Assembly (NCBI GenBank): GCA_013335535.1
Contig: JAAXVL010000002.1
Coordinates: 62,001 to 126,000, forward strand
Length of the DNA stretch: 64,000 bases
Origin: Azonexaceae bacterium
GTDB taxonomy: Bacteria > Pseudomonadota > Gammaproteobacteria > Burkholderiales > Rhodocyclaceae
Direction: 5' to 3'
Each line of letters opens with the position of its first letter. Positions within the stretch are counted from its first letter, which is position 1. Below are positions 19,051 to 27,902 of this stretch, piece by piece. The notes beneath the pieces are model-generated. The model worked only from the letters and a program-made list of their open reading frames with translations. It made no database searches and had not been told where the DNA came from. The position numbers were made by a program, and so were the translations under genes.

Positions 19051-19467
19051 ATGACGACTACCGAAGCCACCACCAACAAGCCGAACGATACCCGGGCCCT
19101 GCTCAAGGACCTGCAGGAACGATTCGATGTTTTCCGCAATTTCAGCCCGCTGGCCATCGGCATCGACAAGCAGGTTTTCGCCCTGCTGCCCGAGCTCAGC
19201 AAGAAATCCCTGCGCCTTGCCATGCGCAGCCACACGATTTCAACGCGCTACCTGAAGGAAATGGAAAAAGGCACTGTGCGCCTGAATCTGGATGGTACGC
19301 CGGCTGACGAGGTGACCGACGAAAACCGCCAGCACGCTGCAGAGCAATTGCGGGAACGCTTCAAGAAGCAGGCCGAAGCGCGCAAGGCCGCCGAGGCAGA
19401 AGCCAAGGCCGAGCAGCGCCGGACGGAAAAGCTGAACCAGCTCGCCGAGAAATTCGGTCGCAAGTAA
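19051..19467 (+). CDS. ProQ/FinO-family RNA chaperone
   Basis: Protein of 138 residues. Residues about 15-85 form the FinO/ProQ RNA-binding domain (LQERFDVFRNFSPLAIGI, LRLAMRSHTISTRYLKEM). They are followed by a charged Ala/Lys/Glu-rich helical tail (about 95-138) typical of small beta- and gammaproteobacterial ProQ proteins. Expected to bind structured sRNAs and 3' UTRs. A strong hairpin terminator follows 17 bp after the stop. No clear Shine-Dalgarno precedes ATG 19051. Confidence 0.88.
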   Translation: MTTTEATTNKPNDTRALLKDLQERFDVFRNFSPLAIGIDKQVFALLPELSKKSLRLAMRSHTISTRYLKEMEKGTVRLNLDGTPADEVTDENRQHAAEQLRERFKKQAEARKAAEAEAKAEQRRTEKLNQLAEKFGRK

Positions 19468-19484
19468 GAGGGCTCCAGCCAAAG

Positions 19485-19516
19485 AAAAAGGCCAGTCGCG
19501 TGACTGGCCTTTTTTC
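19485..19516. terminator. Bidirectional intrinsic terminator
   Basis: AAAAAGGCCAGTC and GACTGGCCTTTTTT form a stem of about 12 bp with a short loop and T-runs on both strands. It ends the ProQ-type gene on the plus strand and the tRNA operon on the minus strand. Confidence 0.9.
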
Positions 19517-19526
19517 TGGAATTCTT

Positions 19527-19602
19527 TGGTTGCGGGAGCAGGACTTGAACCTGCGACCTTCGGGTTATGAGCCCGACGAGCTGCCAACTGCTCCATCCCG
19601 CG
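19527..19602 (-). tRNA. tRNA-fMet (initiator), anticodon CAU
   Basis: 76 nt including an encoded CCA. The anticodon loop is CTCATAA with a GGG/CCC anticodon stem (CGGGCTCATAACCCG). The 5' C faces A at position 72, the unpaired C1-A72 that marks the initiator. Last gene of the three-tRNA operon. Confidence 0.95.
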
Positions 19603-19693
19603 TCCGATAATCTCTTTTGCTGCTACACCGCAACAGGCGGTGCAATCTAAACATTAAGCCAGGGTTTTGTGTTGGCTGAGTGCTTGGAATTTA

Positions 19694-19769
19694 TGGTGGG
19701 GCGCGACAGATTCGAACTGTCGACCTACGGATTAAGAGTCCGCTGCTCTACCAACTGAGCTAGCGCCCC
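19694..19769 (-). tRNA. tRNA-Lys, anticodon CUU
   Basis: 76 nt including an encoded CCA. The acceptor stem is GGGGCGC with GCGCCCC, and the anticodon loop CTCTTAA gives CUU. Its anticodon stem matches that of the neighbouring tRNA-Lys(UUU), consistent with an old duplication. Confidence 0.95.
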
Positions 19770-19787
19770 ACGTTTCCCTGGATTTGC

Positions 19788-19863
19788 TGGTGGGTCGGCC
19801 GAGATTCGAACTCGGGACCAACGGATTAAAAGTCCGCTGCTCTACCGACTGAGCTACCGACCC
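19788..19863 (-). tRNA. tRNA-Lys, anticodon UUU
   Basis: 76 nt including an encoded CCA. The acceptor stem is GGGTCGG with CCGACCC, and the anticodon loop CTTTTAA gives UUU. First gene of the operon; a near-consensus promoter lies 18-47 bp upstream. Confidence 0.95.
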
Positions 19864-19881
19864 GACCTACCGGGAGCGCGC

Positions 19882-19910
19882 ATTATATAGACGGTGACCA
19901 TGACCGTCAA
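19882..19910 (-). promoter_or_regulatory. Sigma-70 promoter of the tRNA operon
   Basis: On the minus strand: TTGACG, a 17 bp spacer, then a perfect TATAAT, followed by a GC-rich discriminator (GCGCGCTCCC). A GC-rich discriminator is the classic mark of stringent (ppGpp) control of stable RNA promoters. Confidence 0.88.
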
Positions 19911-20044
19911 CGGAAAACGCCTCTGTGAAGAATTGTGAGGATCGGTGTGATCCGGCTATTCAGTGCCGATGATGCGACTAGAATAAATTGTCATTCAGGT
20001 CTGTTGAAAGAACGGACTGAGTTGCATTTTTCAAGGAGATCACC

Positions 20045-20869
20045 ATGACTGAACAGGATATTTCGCGCTATCAGGATATTTTGATCACGACGGCGACGGA
20101 GGTCGGCTTGAAATTGCTGGCGGCCATTGCTTTCTGGGTGATCGGACGCTGGCTGATCGGCTTGGCCCTGCGCATGTTGCGTTCTGCGCTGGAAAAACAG
20201 AAGGTCGATCCGACCTTGTTGCGCTACATCGGGTCGATCGTGACCGTGACCCTGAACGTGCTGCTGGTGATCGGGATTCTCGGCTATTTCGGCATCCAGA
20301 CGACGACTTTCGCGGCCCTGATTGCGGCTGGCGGTGTCGCCATCGGCATGGCCTGGTCCGGGCTGCTGGCCCATTTTGCAGCCGGTGCCTTCATGGTCGT
20401 GCTGCGCCCGATGAAGGTCGGCGATTTTGTTTCAGTGGCCGGCGTGACGGGCACCGTGGCCGAGCTGGGTTTGTTTACGACGACTATCAATACGCCGGAT
20501 AACGTGCAGACCATCATTGGTAACAACAAGGTGTTCAGCGACACGATCCAGAATTTCACGGTCAATCCGTTTCGCCGCGTCGATCTGAAATGCCAGTTAT
20601 CGGGGGCGGCCGATCATCGGGCGGCAATGGCCCTGCTCCGCGAGAAGATCGCGGCGATTCCGAATGTGCTGGCCGAGCCGAAGGTCGATGTTTATATTCT
20701 CGAGTTCACCGGCCTGGGGCCGGTCCTCGCCGTGCGCCCGTATTGCCACAACGAGCACTACTGGCAGGTTTATTTCGATACCAACAAGGTGCTGCGCGAG
20801 GCGTTGGCGGAGGCCGGTTTCCCGGCGCCGATGCCGACCCAGAGCGTGATCGTGACGCAGGCAGCCTGA
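20045..20869 (+). CDS. mscS: Small-conductance mechanosensitive channel, MscS family
   Basis: Inner-membrane channel of 274 residues that releases solutes on osmotic downshock. It has three transmembrane helices. The pore-lining TM3 is Gly/Ala-rich (AALIAAGGVAIGMAWSGLLA near 95-115), followed by the beta-domain start LRPMKVGDFVSVAGVTGTV and the conserved LFTTTINTPDN. The length is close to E. coli MscS (286). An AAGGAG Shine-Dalgarno lies 7 bp before the ATG, and TAGAAT at 19979 is a weak -10 candidate. Convergent with metF. Confidence 0.93.
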   Translation: MTEQDISRYQDILITTATEVGLKLLAAIAFWVIGRWLIGLALRMLRSALEKQKVDPTLLRYIGSIVTVTLNVLLVIGILGYFGIQTTTFAALIAAGGVAIGMAWSGLLAHFAAGAFMVVLRPMKVGDFVSVAGVTGTVAELGLFTTTINTPDNVQTIIGNNKVFSDTIQNFTVNPFRRVDLKCQLSGAADHRAAMALLREKIAAIPNVLAEPKVDVYILEFTGLGPVLAVRPYCHNEHYWQVYFDTNKVLREALAEAGFPAPMPTQSVIVTQAA

Positions 20870-20878
20870 TGTGAATAG

Positions 20879-20906
20879 CAGAAAGCCCGCCGAAGCGGGC
20901 TTTCTG
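20879..20906. terminator. Bidirectional terminator between mscS and metF
   Basis: Stem CAGAAAGCCCGC / GCGGGCTTTCTG (12 bp, CGAA loop), with T-rich sequence following on the plus strand. It separates two convergent genes. A copy of the interspersed element begins at its right edge. Confidence 0.85.
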
Positions 20907-20940
20907 ATTTTGGGCTGTTTTTCCGGTTGACCGTGGCAAG
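20905..20940 (+). repeat. Interspersed element, intergenic copy beside a terminator
   Basis: GATTTTGGGCTGTTTTTCC followed by GGTTGACCGTGGCAAG, abutting the mscS/metF terminator hairpin. Located in the convergent gap, 25 bp from the metF stop. Confidence 0.85.
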
Positions 20941-20964
20941 CCCGGCTGGCCGAAGAAAGGTTGC

Positions 20965-21789
20965 TTAGCCGAGGCGGCGGCAGATTTCGGTGGTCAGGGC
21001 CGACTGGTTCATGGCATAGAAATGCAGTCCCGGTGCGCCGCCCTTGAGCAGGCGTTCGCACAGTTCGGTCACGACATCGAGGCCGAAGGCGCGGATCGAA
21101 TCGCTGTCGTCGCCGTAGCTCTCGAACTTCTTGCGCATCCAGCGTGGCAGTTCGGCGCCGCAGGCGTCCGAGAAGCGGGCCAGCTTGGTGAAGCCGACGA
21201 TGGGCATGATGCCGGGCACGATGGGGACATCGACGCCGAGCGCCCGGGCTTCATCGACAAAATGGAAATAGGCGTCGGCGTTGTAGAAATACTGGGTGAT
21301 GGCCGAGTTGGCGCCGGCCTTGACCTTGCGTGCGAAGGCGTCGAGGTCGTCCTTCGGGCTGCGCGCCTGCGGGTGCCATTCCGGGTAGGCGGCGACTTCG
21401 ATGCTGAACCAGTCGCCGGTTTCGGCGCGGATGAATTCGACGAGTTCGTTGGCGTAGCGGAATTCGCCGGTCTCGGCCATGCCGGAGGGCAGATCGCCGC
21501 GCAGGGCGACGGTGCGTTTGATGCCGGCCGCTTTGTATTCGTTGAGGATGTCGCGGATGTTGGCACGCGTCGAGCCGATGCACGACAGGTGTGGCGCGGC
21601 ATCGTAGCCTTCGGCGGCGATTTCCTTGACGACGGAGAAGGTGCGCTCGCGGGTCGAGCCGCCGGCACCGAAGGTGACCGAGAAGAAGGCGGGGTTCAGT
21701 TTGGCCAGCTCGGCGCGCACGGTGCGTAGCTTGTCGACGCCTTCCGGCGTTTGCGGCGGGAAAAATTCGATGGAGATTTCTGTAGTCAT
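20965..21789 (-). CDS. metF: Methylenetetrahydrofolate reductase
   Basis: FAD enzyme reducing 5,10-methylene-THF to 5-methyl-THF for methionine synthesis. The 274-residue TIM barrel begins ISIEFFPPQTPEGVDKL (catalytic Glu in the EFFPP segment) and continues with FFSVTFGAGGSTRERT, the FAD-contact ALRGDLP and the closing PGLHFYAMNQ. Its ATG overlaps the tlyA stop by 4 bp. It is the last gene of the ahcY operon, so it should come under the SAH riboswitch. Confidence 0.95.
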   Translation of the reverse strand: MTTEISIEFFPPQTPEGVDKLRTVRAELAKLNPAFFSVTFGAGGSTRERTFSVVKEIAAEGYDAAPHLSCIGSTRANIRDILNEYKAAGIKRTVALRGDLPSGMAETGEFRYANELVEFIRAETGDWFSIEVAAYPEWHPQARSPKDDLDAFARKVKAGANSAITQYFYNADAYFHFVDEARALGVDVPIVPGIMPIVGFTKLARFSDACGAELPRWMRKKFESYGDDSDSIRAFGLDVVTELCERLLKGGAPGLHFYAMNQSALTTEICRRLG

Positions 21790-22529
21790 TTTTTCAACCA
21801 GATGAAAAATTCGCGGTTGCCATCACCGCCGGTAATCGGGCTGTTCAGCCAGGCTTTCACGGTCAACCGGAAATTCTGGGCCAAATCGAAAAACTTGCGT
21901 TCGACGCCGGCGTAAAGCGCCGGATCGCGGACGATGCCGCCCTTGCCGATATTGGCCGGGCCGACTTCGAACTGGGGTTTGATGAGGAGCAGCAAGTCGC
22001 CGTCTGCAGCGAGCAGGGCCGGCAGCTGGGGGACGATAAGCGTCATCGATATGAAGGAAACATCGCCGACGATCAGCGTGAAAGCGTTGTCGGGCAAGGC
22101 TTTGCCCAGATCGGCGGGGCTCAGTGCGCGACAGTTGATGCCTTCGAGTGCCGTGACGCGTGGGTCGTCTGCCAGTCGGGGATGCAATTGCCCGTGACCG
22201 ACATCGACGCCGACGACATGAGTGGCACCCGCTTGCAGCAGGCAGTCGGTGAAGCCACCCGTCGACTGGCCGACATCGAGGCAACGCTTGCCGTCAGCCG
22301 AGATGCCGGTTTCGGCCAGCGCCCCGGCCAGCTTGAGGCCGCCACGCGAGACGAAACGGTCTTCCGGGTCGGCTTCCACGGTCAACGGGGTTTCTGGGGC
22401 CAAATCGAAAGCCGGTTTGACGATGGTGCCGCCCGACCAGCTCACCCGTCCGGCGGCAATAAGCCGCTGGGCAGCGGTGCGCGAGGCGGCAAGCCCGGCT
22501 TCCACCAGCAATTGATCGGCCCGCGGCAC
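21786..22529 (-). CDS. tlyA: TlyA-family rRNA methyltransferase/hemolysin-like protein
   Basis: Protein of 247 residues. An N-terminal S4 RNA-binding domain (RADQLLVEAGLAASRTAAQR) is followed by a Rossmann methyltransferase domain with KRCLDVGQSTGGFTDCLLQAG (SAM loop, near 79-99), DVSFISMTL and LIKPQFEVG. The C-terminus has SPITGGDGNREF, typical of the family. Relatives 2'-O-methylate rRNA cytidines. Two stretches, residues about 40-52 (FDLAPETPLTVEA) and 212-225 (FDLAQNFRLTVKA), are encoded by copies of the interspersed element. Starts directly after the holin-like gene. Confidence 0.9.
   Translation of the reverse strand: MPRADQLLVEAGLAASRTAAQRLIAAGRVSWSGGTIVKPAFDLAPETPLTVEADPEDRFVSRGGLKLAGALAETGISADGKRCLDVGQSTGGFTDCLLQAGATHVVGVDVGHGQLHPRLADDPRVTALEGINCRALSPADLGKALPDNAFTLIVGDVSFISMTLIVPQLPALLAADGDLLLLIKPQFEVGPANIGKGGIVRDPALYAGVERKFFDLAQNFRLTVKAWLNSPITGGDGNREFFIWLKK
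21857..21895 (-). repeat. Interspersed element, copy near the 3' end of tlyA
   Basis: Sense to the gene: TTTTCGATTTGGCCCAGAAT then TTCCGGTTGACCGTGAAAGC. It is translated as FDLAQNFRLTVKA. Protein length around it looks normal for TlyA. Confidence 0.85.
22375..22412 (-). repeat. Interspersed element, degenerate copy near the 5' end of tlyA
   Basis: Sense to the gene: TTTCGATTTGGCCCCAG, then AAACCCCGTTGACCGTGG. It keeps the invariant core and the GGCC block but has lost the T-run. Translated as FDLAPETPLTVEA in the S4-domain edge, the same frame as the other tlyA copy. Confidence 0.6.
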
Positions 22530-22880
22530 TTAGCGTCCTTTGGCGGACAAGAACAGGGCGCTGAGCGCCCAGGAAATGATGCTGTACACCACCGAGCCGA
22601 GCAGTGCCGGCCAGAAGCCGCCGACGTTGAAGCCATCGACCAGATAGCCGGCCAGCTGAAAGAGCAGGGCGTTGATGACGAAAATGAACAGGCCCAGCGT
22701 CAGCAGGGTGACCGGCAGGGTCAGCAAAATCAGCAAAGGCCGCAGCACGGCGTTGATCAGCCCGAGAACGAGGGCGACGATCAGCGCCGTGCCGAAACTT
22801 GCCACATGGACCGACGGCACGACGTACGGCAGCGCCAGCAGGGCGAGCGCGTTGATGATCCAGATGGCAAGTAGGCGCAT
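22530..22880 (-). CDS. Phage-holin-family (YvlD-like) small membrane protein
   Basis: Protein of 116 residues with four hydrophobic segments and almost no loops (for example LALLALPYVVPSVHV, ALVLGLINAVLRPLLILLTLPVT, IISWALSALFL). The LGLINAVLRPLLILLTLPVT segment is characteristic of the COG1950/YvlD family. Despite the family name, nothing nearby suggests a prophage. It sits in the ahcY-tlyA-metF operon, 6 bp after ahcY and directly against tlyA. Function unknown. Confidence 0.8.
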   Translation of the reverse strand: MRLLAIWIINALALLALPYVVPSVHVASFGTALIVALVLGLINAVLRPLLILLTLPVTLLTLGLFIFVINALLFQLAGYLVDGFNVGGFWPALLGSVVYSIISWALSALFLSAKGR

Positions 22881-22886
22881 GGCTTC

Positions 22887-24299
<1,413 letters not shown>

Positions 24300-24370
24300 A
24301 GTAAGCTCCTGATGAACTGTGGCCGGGAGGGGATGCTCACCCGGCATCCCGTGCCCGGCACGGATTAAAT

Positions 24371-24442
24371 GGGTGAGCGCAGTTTCAAACCGAGCCTGAG
24401 AGAGTGGTTATTGAACACCAAGCCCCTGCAGCGCCCCTCGGT
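24371..24442 (-). ncRNA. SAH riboswitch in the ahcY leader
   Basis: On the minus strand the leader begins ACCGAGGGGCGCTGC and later has CAGGCTCGGT and TGCGCTCACC. ACCGAG pairs with CTCGGT (P1), and GGGCGC can pair with GCGCTC in a pseudoknot. These are the conserved blocks of the SAH riboswitch, known upstream of ahcY in beta- and some gammaproteobacteria, where S-adenosylhomocysteine turns expression on. It begins within a few bases of the predicted transcription start. Confidence 0.85.
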
Positions 24443-24451
24443 AGGTCGAGG

Positions 24452-24479
24452 ATTATAAACCGATTTCAGGCTTTGTCGC
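24452..24479 (-). promoter_or_regulatory. Promoter of the ahcY operon
   Basis: A perfect TATAAT on the minus strand (24457-24452) with GCGACA 16 bp upstream as a weak -35. It overlaps the 3' end of the HD-GYP gene and places the start of transcription at the 5' edge of the SAH riboswitch. Confidence 0.65.
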
Positions 24480-25662
24480 CGGCCCAGTAGCGATCGATGT
24501 CCTTGATGCCCCATTTTGCGGCATCTTCGCGGCCGGCGATTTTCTCCGGACTGCGCGCGATGTCGATCAGCTCGGGTTTGATGTAGGCCTGCGACTTGAT
24601 CGAGAAAAAGACGCGGACCTTGGGTTTGAGCAGCGACTGTTCGCCTTGCTCGACGACGACGCCCAATTTCCCCGATTCCAGCCTGACCAGGGAGCCAACC
24701 GGGTAGATGCCGAGACTTTTGACGAAAGCCTGAAAAACGGTCGGGTCAAAATGCCCCTTCCATTCGGCCATGCGCTTGATCGACTCGGCCGGGTCCCAGC
24801 CGGCCTTATAGGGGCGATTCGAGGTAATCGCATCGTACACGTCGCAAACGGCGCCCATCTTGGCAAACAGGCTCATCGTTTCGCCGTTGAGCCCCTTCGG
24901 ATAGCCGCTGCCGTCGATCTTTTCGTGGTGGTGCAGGCAAACATCCTTGACGGTGTCGGTAATGCCTTTGCCGGCCAGCAGCAATTTGTGGCCTTCTTCC
25001 GGATGGGTCTTGACGAGAGTGAACTCTTCGTCGGTCAGCTTGCCCGGCTTGTTGAGGATTTCCATCGGAATCATGGCCTTGCCGAGATCGTGCAACAGGC
25101 CACCCATGCCGGCCTCGCGGGTTTGCTGCTCGTCCAGCCCCAGTTTTCGGGACAGCGCAATCATCAGGGCGCAGACGGCCACCGAATGCATGTAGGTGTA
25201 ATCGTCGGCAACTTTCAGGCGAGCCAGGCTGATCAGCGCACCCGGATTACGCAACACGGAATTGGAGATTTCCTCGACCAGCGGCGCCGCTGCTTCGGCC
25301 TCGATGGCCTTGCCCATGCGCGCCTCCTGGAACATGGAAACCACGGCTTCCTTGCCTTTGGCGCAGATTTTTGCGGCGCGTTTGACCTCGTCGTTGAACG
25401 AGGCCTTTTGCTGAACGACGGGCGGCGGCTCGGGAATCTCTTCGGCGGCTACGATCTGCTCGTTGCCGGAAGCTTCGATATCGAGACCTTTGGAAATATC
25501 GATCCAGACCTCGGTAATTGTGCTTTCACGAATCAGCGTGAGGTCGTTCGGGTCACTGAGGACGAATTTCGTTCGCCAGAACGGATGTTCCAGCCATGCG
25601 CCGCAGAAAGCCTGCAGATGCATGCCCAGCGTTAGCTGTTCAATTGGGATTTTTTTCAGCAT
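24466..25662 (-). CDS. HD-GYP domain cyclic-di-GMP phosphodiesterase
   Basis: Protein of 398 residues. The N-terminal part (about 1-130) is a DUF3391-like domain (KKIPIEQLTLGMHLQAFCG). An HD-GYP domain follows (about 140-330) with HSVAVCALMIALSRKLG, the metal-binding GGLLHDLGKAMIP, NKPGKL, THPEEGHKLL and HHHEKIDGSGYPKGLNG, so the HD and GYP catalytic motifs are both intact. Expected to degrade c-di-GMP to pGpG or GMP and so favour motility over biofilm. It lies between metK and ahcY on the same strand, cut off from metK by a terminator. Confidence 0.9.
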   Translation of the reverse strand: MLKKIPIEQLTLGMHLQAFCGAWLEHPFWRTKFVLSDPNDLTLIRESTITEVWIDISKGLDIEASGNEQIVAAEEIPEPPPVVQQKASFNDEVKRAAKICAKGKEAVVSMFQEARMGKAIEAEAAAPLVEEISNSVLRNPGALISLARLKVADDYTYMHSVAVCALMIALSRKLGLDEQQTREAGMGGLLHDLGKAMIPMEILNKPGKLTDEEFTLVKTHPEEGHKLLLAGKGITDTVKDVCLHHHEKIDGSGYPKGLNGETMSLFAKMGAVCDVYDAITSNRPYKAGWDPAESIKRMAEWKGHFDPTVFQAFVKSLGIYPVGSLVRLESGKLGVVVEQGEQSLLKPKVRVFFSIKSQAYIKPELIDIARSPEKIAGREDAAKWGIKDIDRYWAGDKA

Positions 25663-25682
25663 ATTTGGTGATTTTAACGAAA

Positions 25683-25705
25683 AAGGGAGCCGCTTAGGCT
25701 CCCTT
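25683..25705 (-). terminator. Intrinsic terminator of metK
   Basis: AAGGGAGCC / GGCTCCCTT with a 5-base loop, followed on the minus strand by a run of T. It lies 28 bp after the metK stop and 20 bp before the HD-GYP start. Confidence 0.88.
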
Positions 25706-25732
25706 CTTGCAAAACTTCACCAAGCGTCTGTT

Positions 25733-26896
25733 TTACAGCCCGGCGTCCGATTTGAGCAGGTTGGCGCGGTCGGTGGTTTCCCAGGTGAATTCCGGTTCAT
25801 CGCGGCCGAAGTGGCCATAGGCGGCGGTCTTCTGGTAAATCGGGCGGAGCAGGTCGAGCATGTTGACGATGCCCTTCGGGCGCAGGTCGAAGTGCTTCTT
25901 GATCAGCGCGGTCAGCGTTTCATTGCTGACCTTGCCAGTCCCGAAGGTGTCGACCATGACCGAAGTTGGTTCGGCGACGCCAATGGCGTAGGAAACCTGG
26001 ACCAGGCAGCGCGAGGCGAGGCCGGCGGCGACGATGTTCTTGGCGACGTAACGGCCGGCGTAGGCAGCCGAGCGGTCGACCTTGGACGGATCCTTGCCCG
26101 AGAAGGCACCACCGCCGTGCGGTGCAGCGCCGCCGTAGGTGTCGACGATGATCTTGCGCCCGGTCAGGCCGCAGTCGCCCTGCGGGCCGCCGACGACGAA
26201 GCGGCCGGTCGGGTTGACCAGAAACTTGATGTTGCCCTTGATCAGCTCCTTTGGCAGGACCGGCTTGATGATCTGCTCGATGGTCGCTTCGCGCAGGTCT
26301 TCGAGGCTGATGTCCGGCGAATGCTGGGTGGAGAGAACGACCGTGTCGATCGAGTCCGGCTTGCCATCGACGTACTTGATGGTGACCTGCGACTTGGCAT
26401 CCGGGCGCGCCCACGGCAGGCGGCCGTCCTTGCGCAGCATGGCCTGGCGCTCGACGAGGCGGTGCGAGAGGTAGATCGGGAGCGGCATCAGCGACGGGGT
26501 TTCATCGCAGGCGTAGCCGAACATCAGGCCCTGGTCGCCGGCACCCTGGTTGAGGTTGTCGTCGTAGGCCTTGTCCACGCCCTGGGCGATATCCGGACTC
26601 TGCTTGTCATAGGCGACGAGCACGGCACAGCCCTTGTAGTCGATGCCGTATTCGGTGTTGTCATAGCCGATACGTTTGATGGTGTCGCGGGCGACCTGGA
26701 TGTAATCGACGTTGGCGTGGGTGGTGATTTCACCGGCCAGGACGACGAGGCCCGTGTTGCAAAGGGTTTCGGCTGCAACGCGGGAATGCTTGTCCTGCGC
26801 CAGGATGGCGTCGAGGATGGCGTCGGAAATCTGGTCGGCAACCTTGTCCGGATGGCCTTCGCCGACGGATTCGGAAGTGAAGAAATATTCGCTCAT
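25733..26896 (-). CDS. metK: S-adenosylmethionine synthetase
   Basis: Makes SAM from methionine and ATP. The 387-residue protein has [25 protein letters not shown] at the N-terminus, the [10 protein letters not shown] signature near residue 120, and the P-loop-like [16 protein letters not shown] near 265. Transcribed divergently from the acyltransferase genes. A structured leader with mutually exclusive pairings lies just upstream and may control translation. Confidence 0.97.
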   Translation of the reverse strand: MSEYFFTSESVGEGHPDKVADQISDAILDAILAQDKHSRVAAETLCNTGLVVLAGEITTHANVDYIQVARDTIKRIGYDNTEYGIDYKGCAVLVAYDKQSPDIAQGVDKAYDDNLNQGAGDQGLMFGYACDETPSLMPLPIYLSHRLVERQAMLRKDGRLPWARPDAKSQVTIKYVDGKPDSIDTVVLSTQHSPDISLEDLREATIEQIIKPVLPKELIKGNIKFLVNPTGRFVVGGPQGDCGLTGRKIIVDTYGGAAPHGGGAFSGKDPSKVDRSAAYAGRYVAKNIVAAGLASRCLVQVSYAIGVAEPTSVMVDTFGTGKVSNETLTALIKKHFDLRPKGIVNMLDLLRPIYQKTAAYGHFGRDEPEFTWETTDRANLLKSDAGL

Positions 26897-26898
26897 GT

Positions 26899-26944
26899 GA
26901 AGCTCCAGTGGTCCTTTTGTCCGGCGCTACCAGCTTCGGACCAC
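26899..26944 (-). promoter_or_regulatory. Candidate two-state RNA leader of metK
   Basis: On the minus strand GUGGUCC (26944-26938) can pair with GGACCAC (26914-26908), 7 bp. The next six bases, GAAGCU, are complementary to AGCUUC (26904-26899), which overlaps the GGAG Shine-Dalgarno just before AUG. A third option is GUCCG with CGGAC inside the first loop. The pairings cross, so the leader could switch between an open and a closed ribosome site, or form a pseudoknot. I do not recognise it as a named riboswitch. Confidence 0.5.
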
Positions 26945-26986
26945 GAGCGGTGACGCTTTAGCAGTATTTATGAGTCGCCCCGCAAG

Positions 26987-27015
26987 TTGTCTGTTTAACT
27001 CGGCGAACGGATAAT
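26987..27015 (+). promoter_or_regulatory. Promoter for the LpxL-like acyltransferase genes
   Basis: TTGTCT, a 17 bp spacer, then GATAAT; 40 bp before the first acyltransferase start. Good match to sigma-70 spacing. Confidence 0.55.
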
Positions 27016-27054
27016 ATTAAACTTTTCTGAGGGGGATTCAACCCCCGGGGCTTC

Positions 27055-27897
27055 ATGGTTTTTATCTTTCGCATCCTTTCCCGCCTGCCCCTGCGCTTCC
27101 TGCACCTGTTGGGTGGCTTGCTCGGACGTCTGACTTACTGGCTGTCGCCGACCTATCGTCGTCACTTGCGCGAAAACATTGCGCAGGCCGGTCTTCCTCC
27201 GTCACTACGCGGCAAAGTGGCAGCCGAAACGGGCAAGCAGATGCTGGAACTGGCTCGTATCTGGATGCGTCCGCTCGAAGAGGCGATTCCGCTGGTCGCC
27301 GAAGTTGTCGGCTGGGAGCATGTCGAGGCGGCGCAACGGGCGGGCAAGGGCATTGTCTTTCTGACGCCGCACCTCGGCTGCTTTGAGATTACTGCGCAGT
27401 ATCTTTCGTCTTTTGGCGACATCACGGTGCTTTACCGCGCACCCAAATCCGCCGTGGCGCAGGAACTGATCCTCACCGGCCGCAAGCGTGCCCACCTGCA
27501 TCTGGCGCCAGCCGATCTGTCCGGTGTGCGTGCCCTGATCAAGGCATTGAAAAAAGGCGAAATGGTCGGCATGCTGCCCGATCAGGCGCCGAAGACCGGT
27601 GAGGGGGCATGGCTCAAATTCTTCGGTCGGTACGCCTACACGATGACGCTGGCGGCACGACTGACCGAAACCGGGGCTGCATCCCTGCTGACCTGGGGGG
27701 AACGGTTGCCCGGCGGGCGCGGCTACCGTGTCCATTTTCAGCCGCCGATGAATCCATTGGCAGGTTCCACGGTCGACCGGGCGCAGCAGATCAATCTTGA
27801 AATTGAGGCGCTGATCCGCCAGTGTCCAAGCCAGTACCTGTGGGGTTACAACCGATACAAACGTCCAGGCGGTGCCGATGCACCACCGGCGGAGTGA
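27055..27897 (+). CDS. LpxL/HtrB-family lysophospholipid acyltransferase (copy 1)
   Basis: Inner-membrane acyltransferase of 280 residues with one N-terminal hydrophobic segment. The catalytic HX4(D/E) motif is HLGCFE near residue 104; GMLPDQAPKTGEGAWLKFFG near 178 and the C-terminal YLWGYNRYK are typical of late lipid A acyltransferases. It would transfer a fatty acyl chain to Kdo2-lipid IVA. Followed by a second, divergent member in the same operon, so the pair may add the two secondary acyl chains. Confidence 0.88.
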   Translation: MVFIFRILSRLPLRFLHLLGGLLGRLTYWLSPTYRRHLRENIAQAGLPPSLRGKVAAETGKQMLELARIWMRPLEEAIPLVAEVVGWEHVEAAQRAGKGIVFLTPHLGCFEITAQYLSSFGDITVLYRAPKSAVAQELILTGRKRAHLHLAPADLSGVRALIKALKKGEMVGMLPDQAPKTGEGAWLKFFGRYAYTMTLAARLTETGAASLLTWGERLPGGRGYRVHFQPPMNPLAGSTVDRAQQINLEIEALIRQCPSQYLWGYNRYKRPGGADAPPAE

Positions 27898-27902
27898 GTT
27901 CT

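Noticed and set aside
19896-19915. Element-like CCGTTGACGGTCATGG upstream of the tRNA operon
   Set aside because: It is the -35 region of the tRNA promoter and does not keep the core order GTTGACCGT.
22530-22880. Holin-family protein as a sign of a prophage
   Set aside because: No other phage genes or attachment sites nearby; this family is common in chromosomes and the gene is embedded in an operon.
27768-27805. Possible twelfth element copy (TTCCACGGTCGACCGG) in the first acyltransferase gene
   Set aside because: It lacks the invariant GTTGACCGT core (GTCGACCGT instead) and the T-run; most likely chance.
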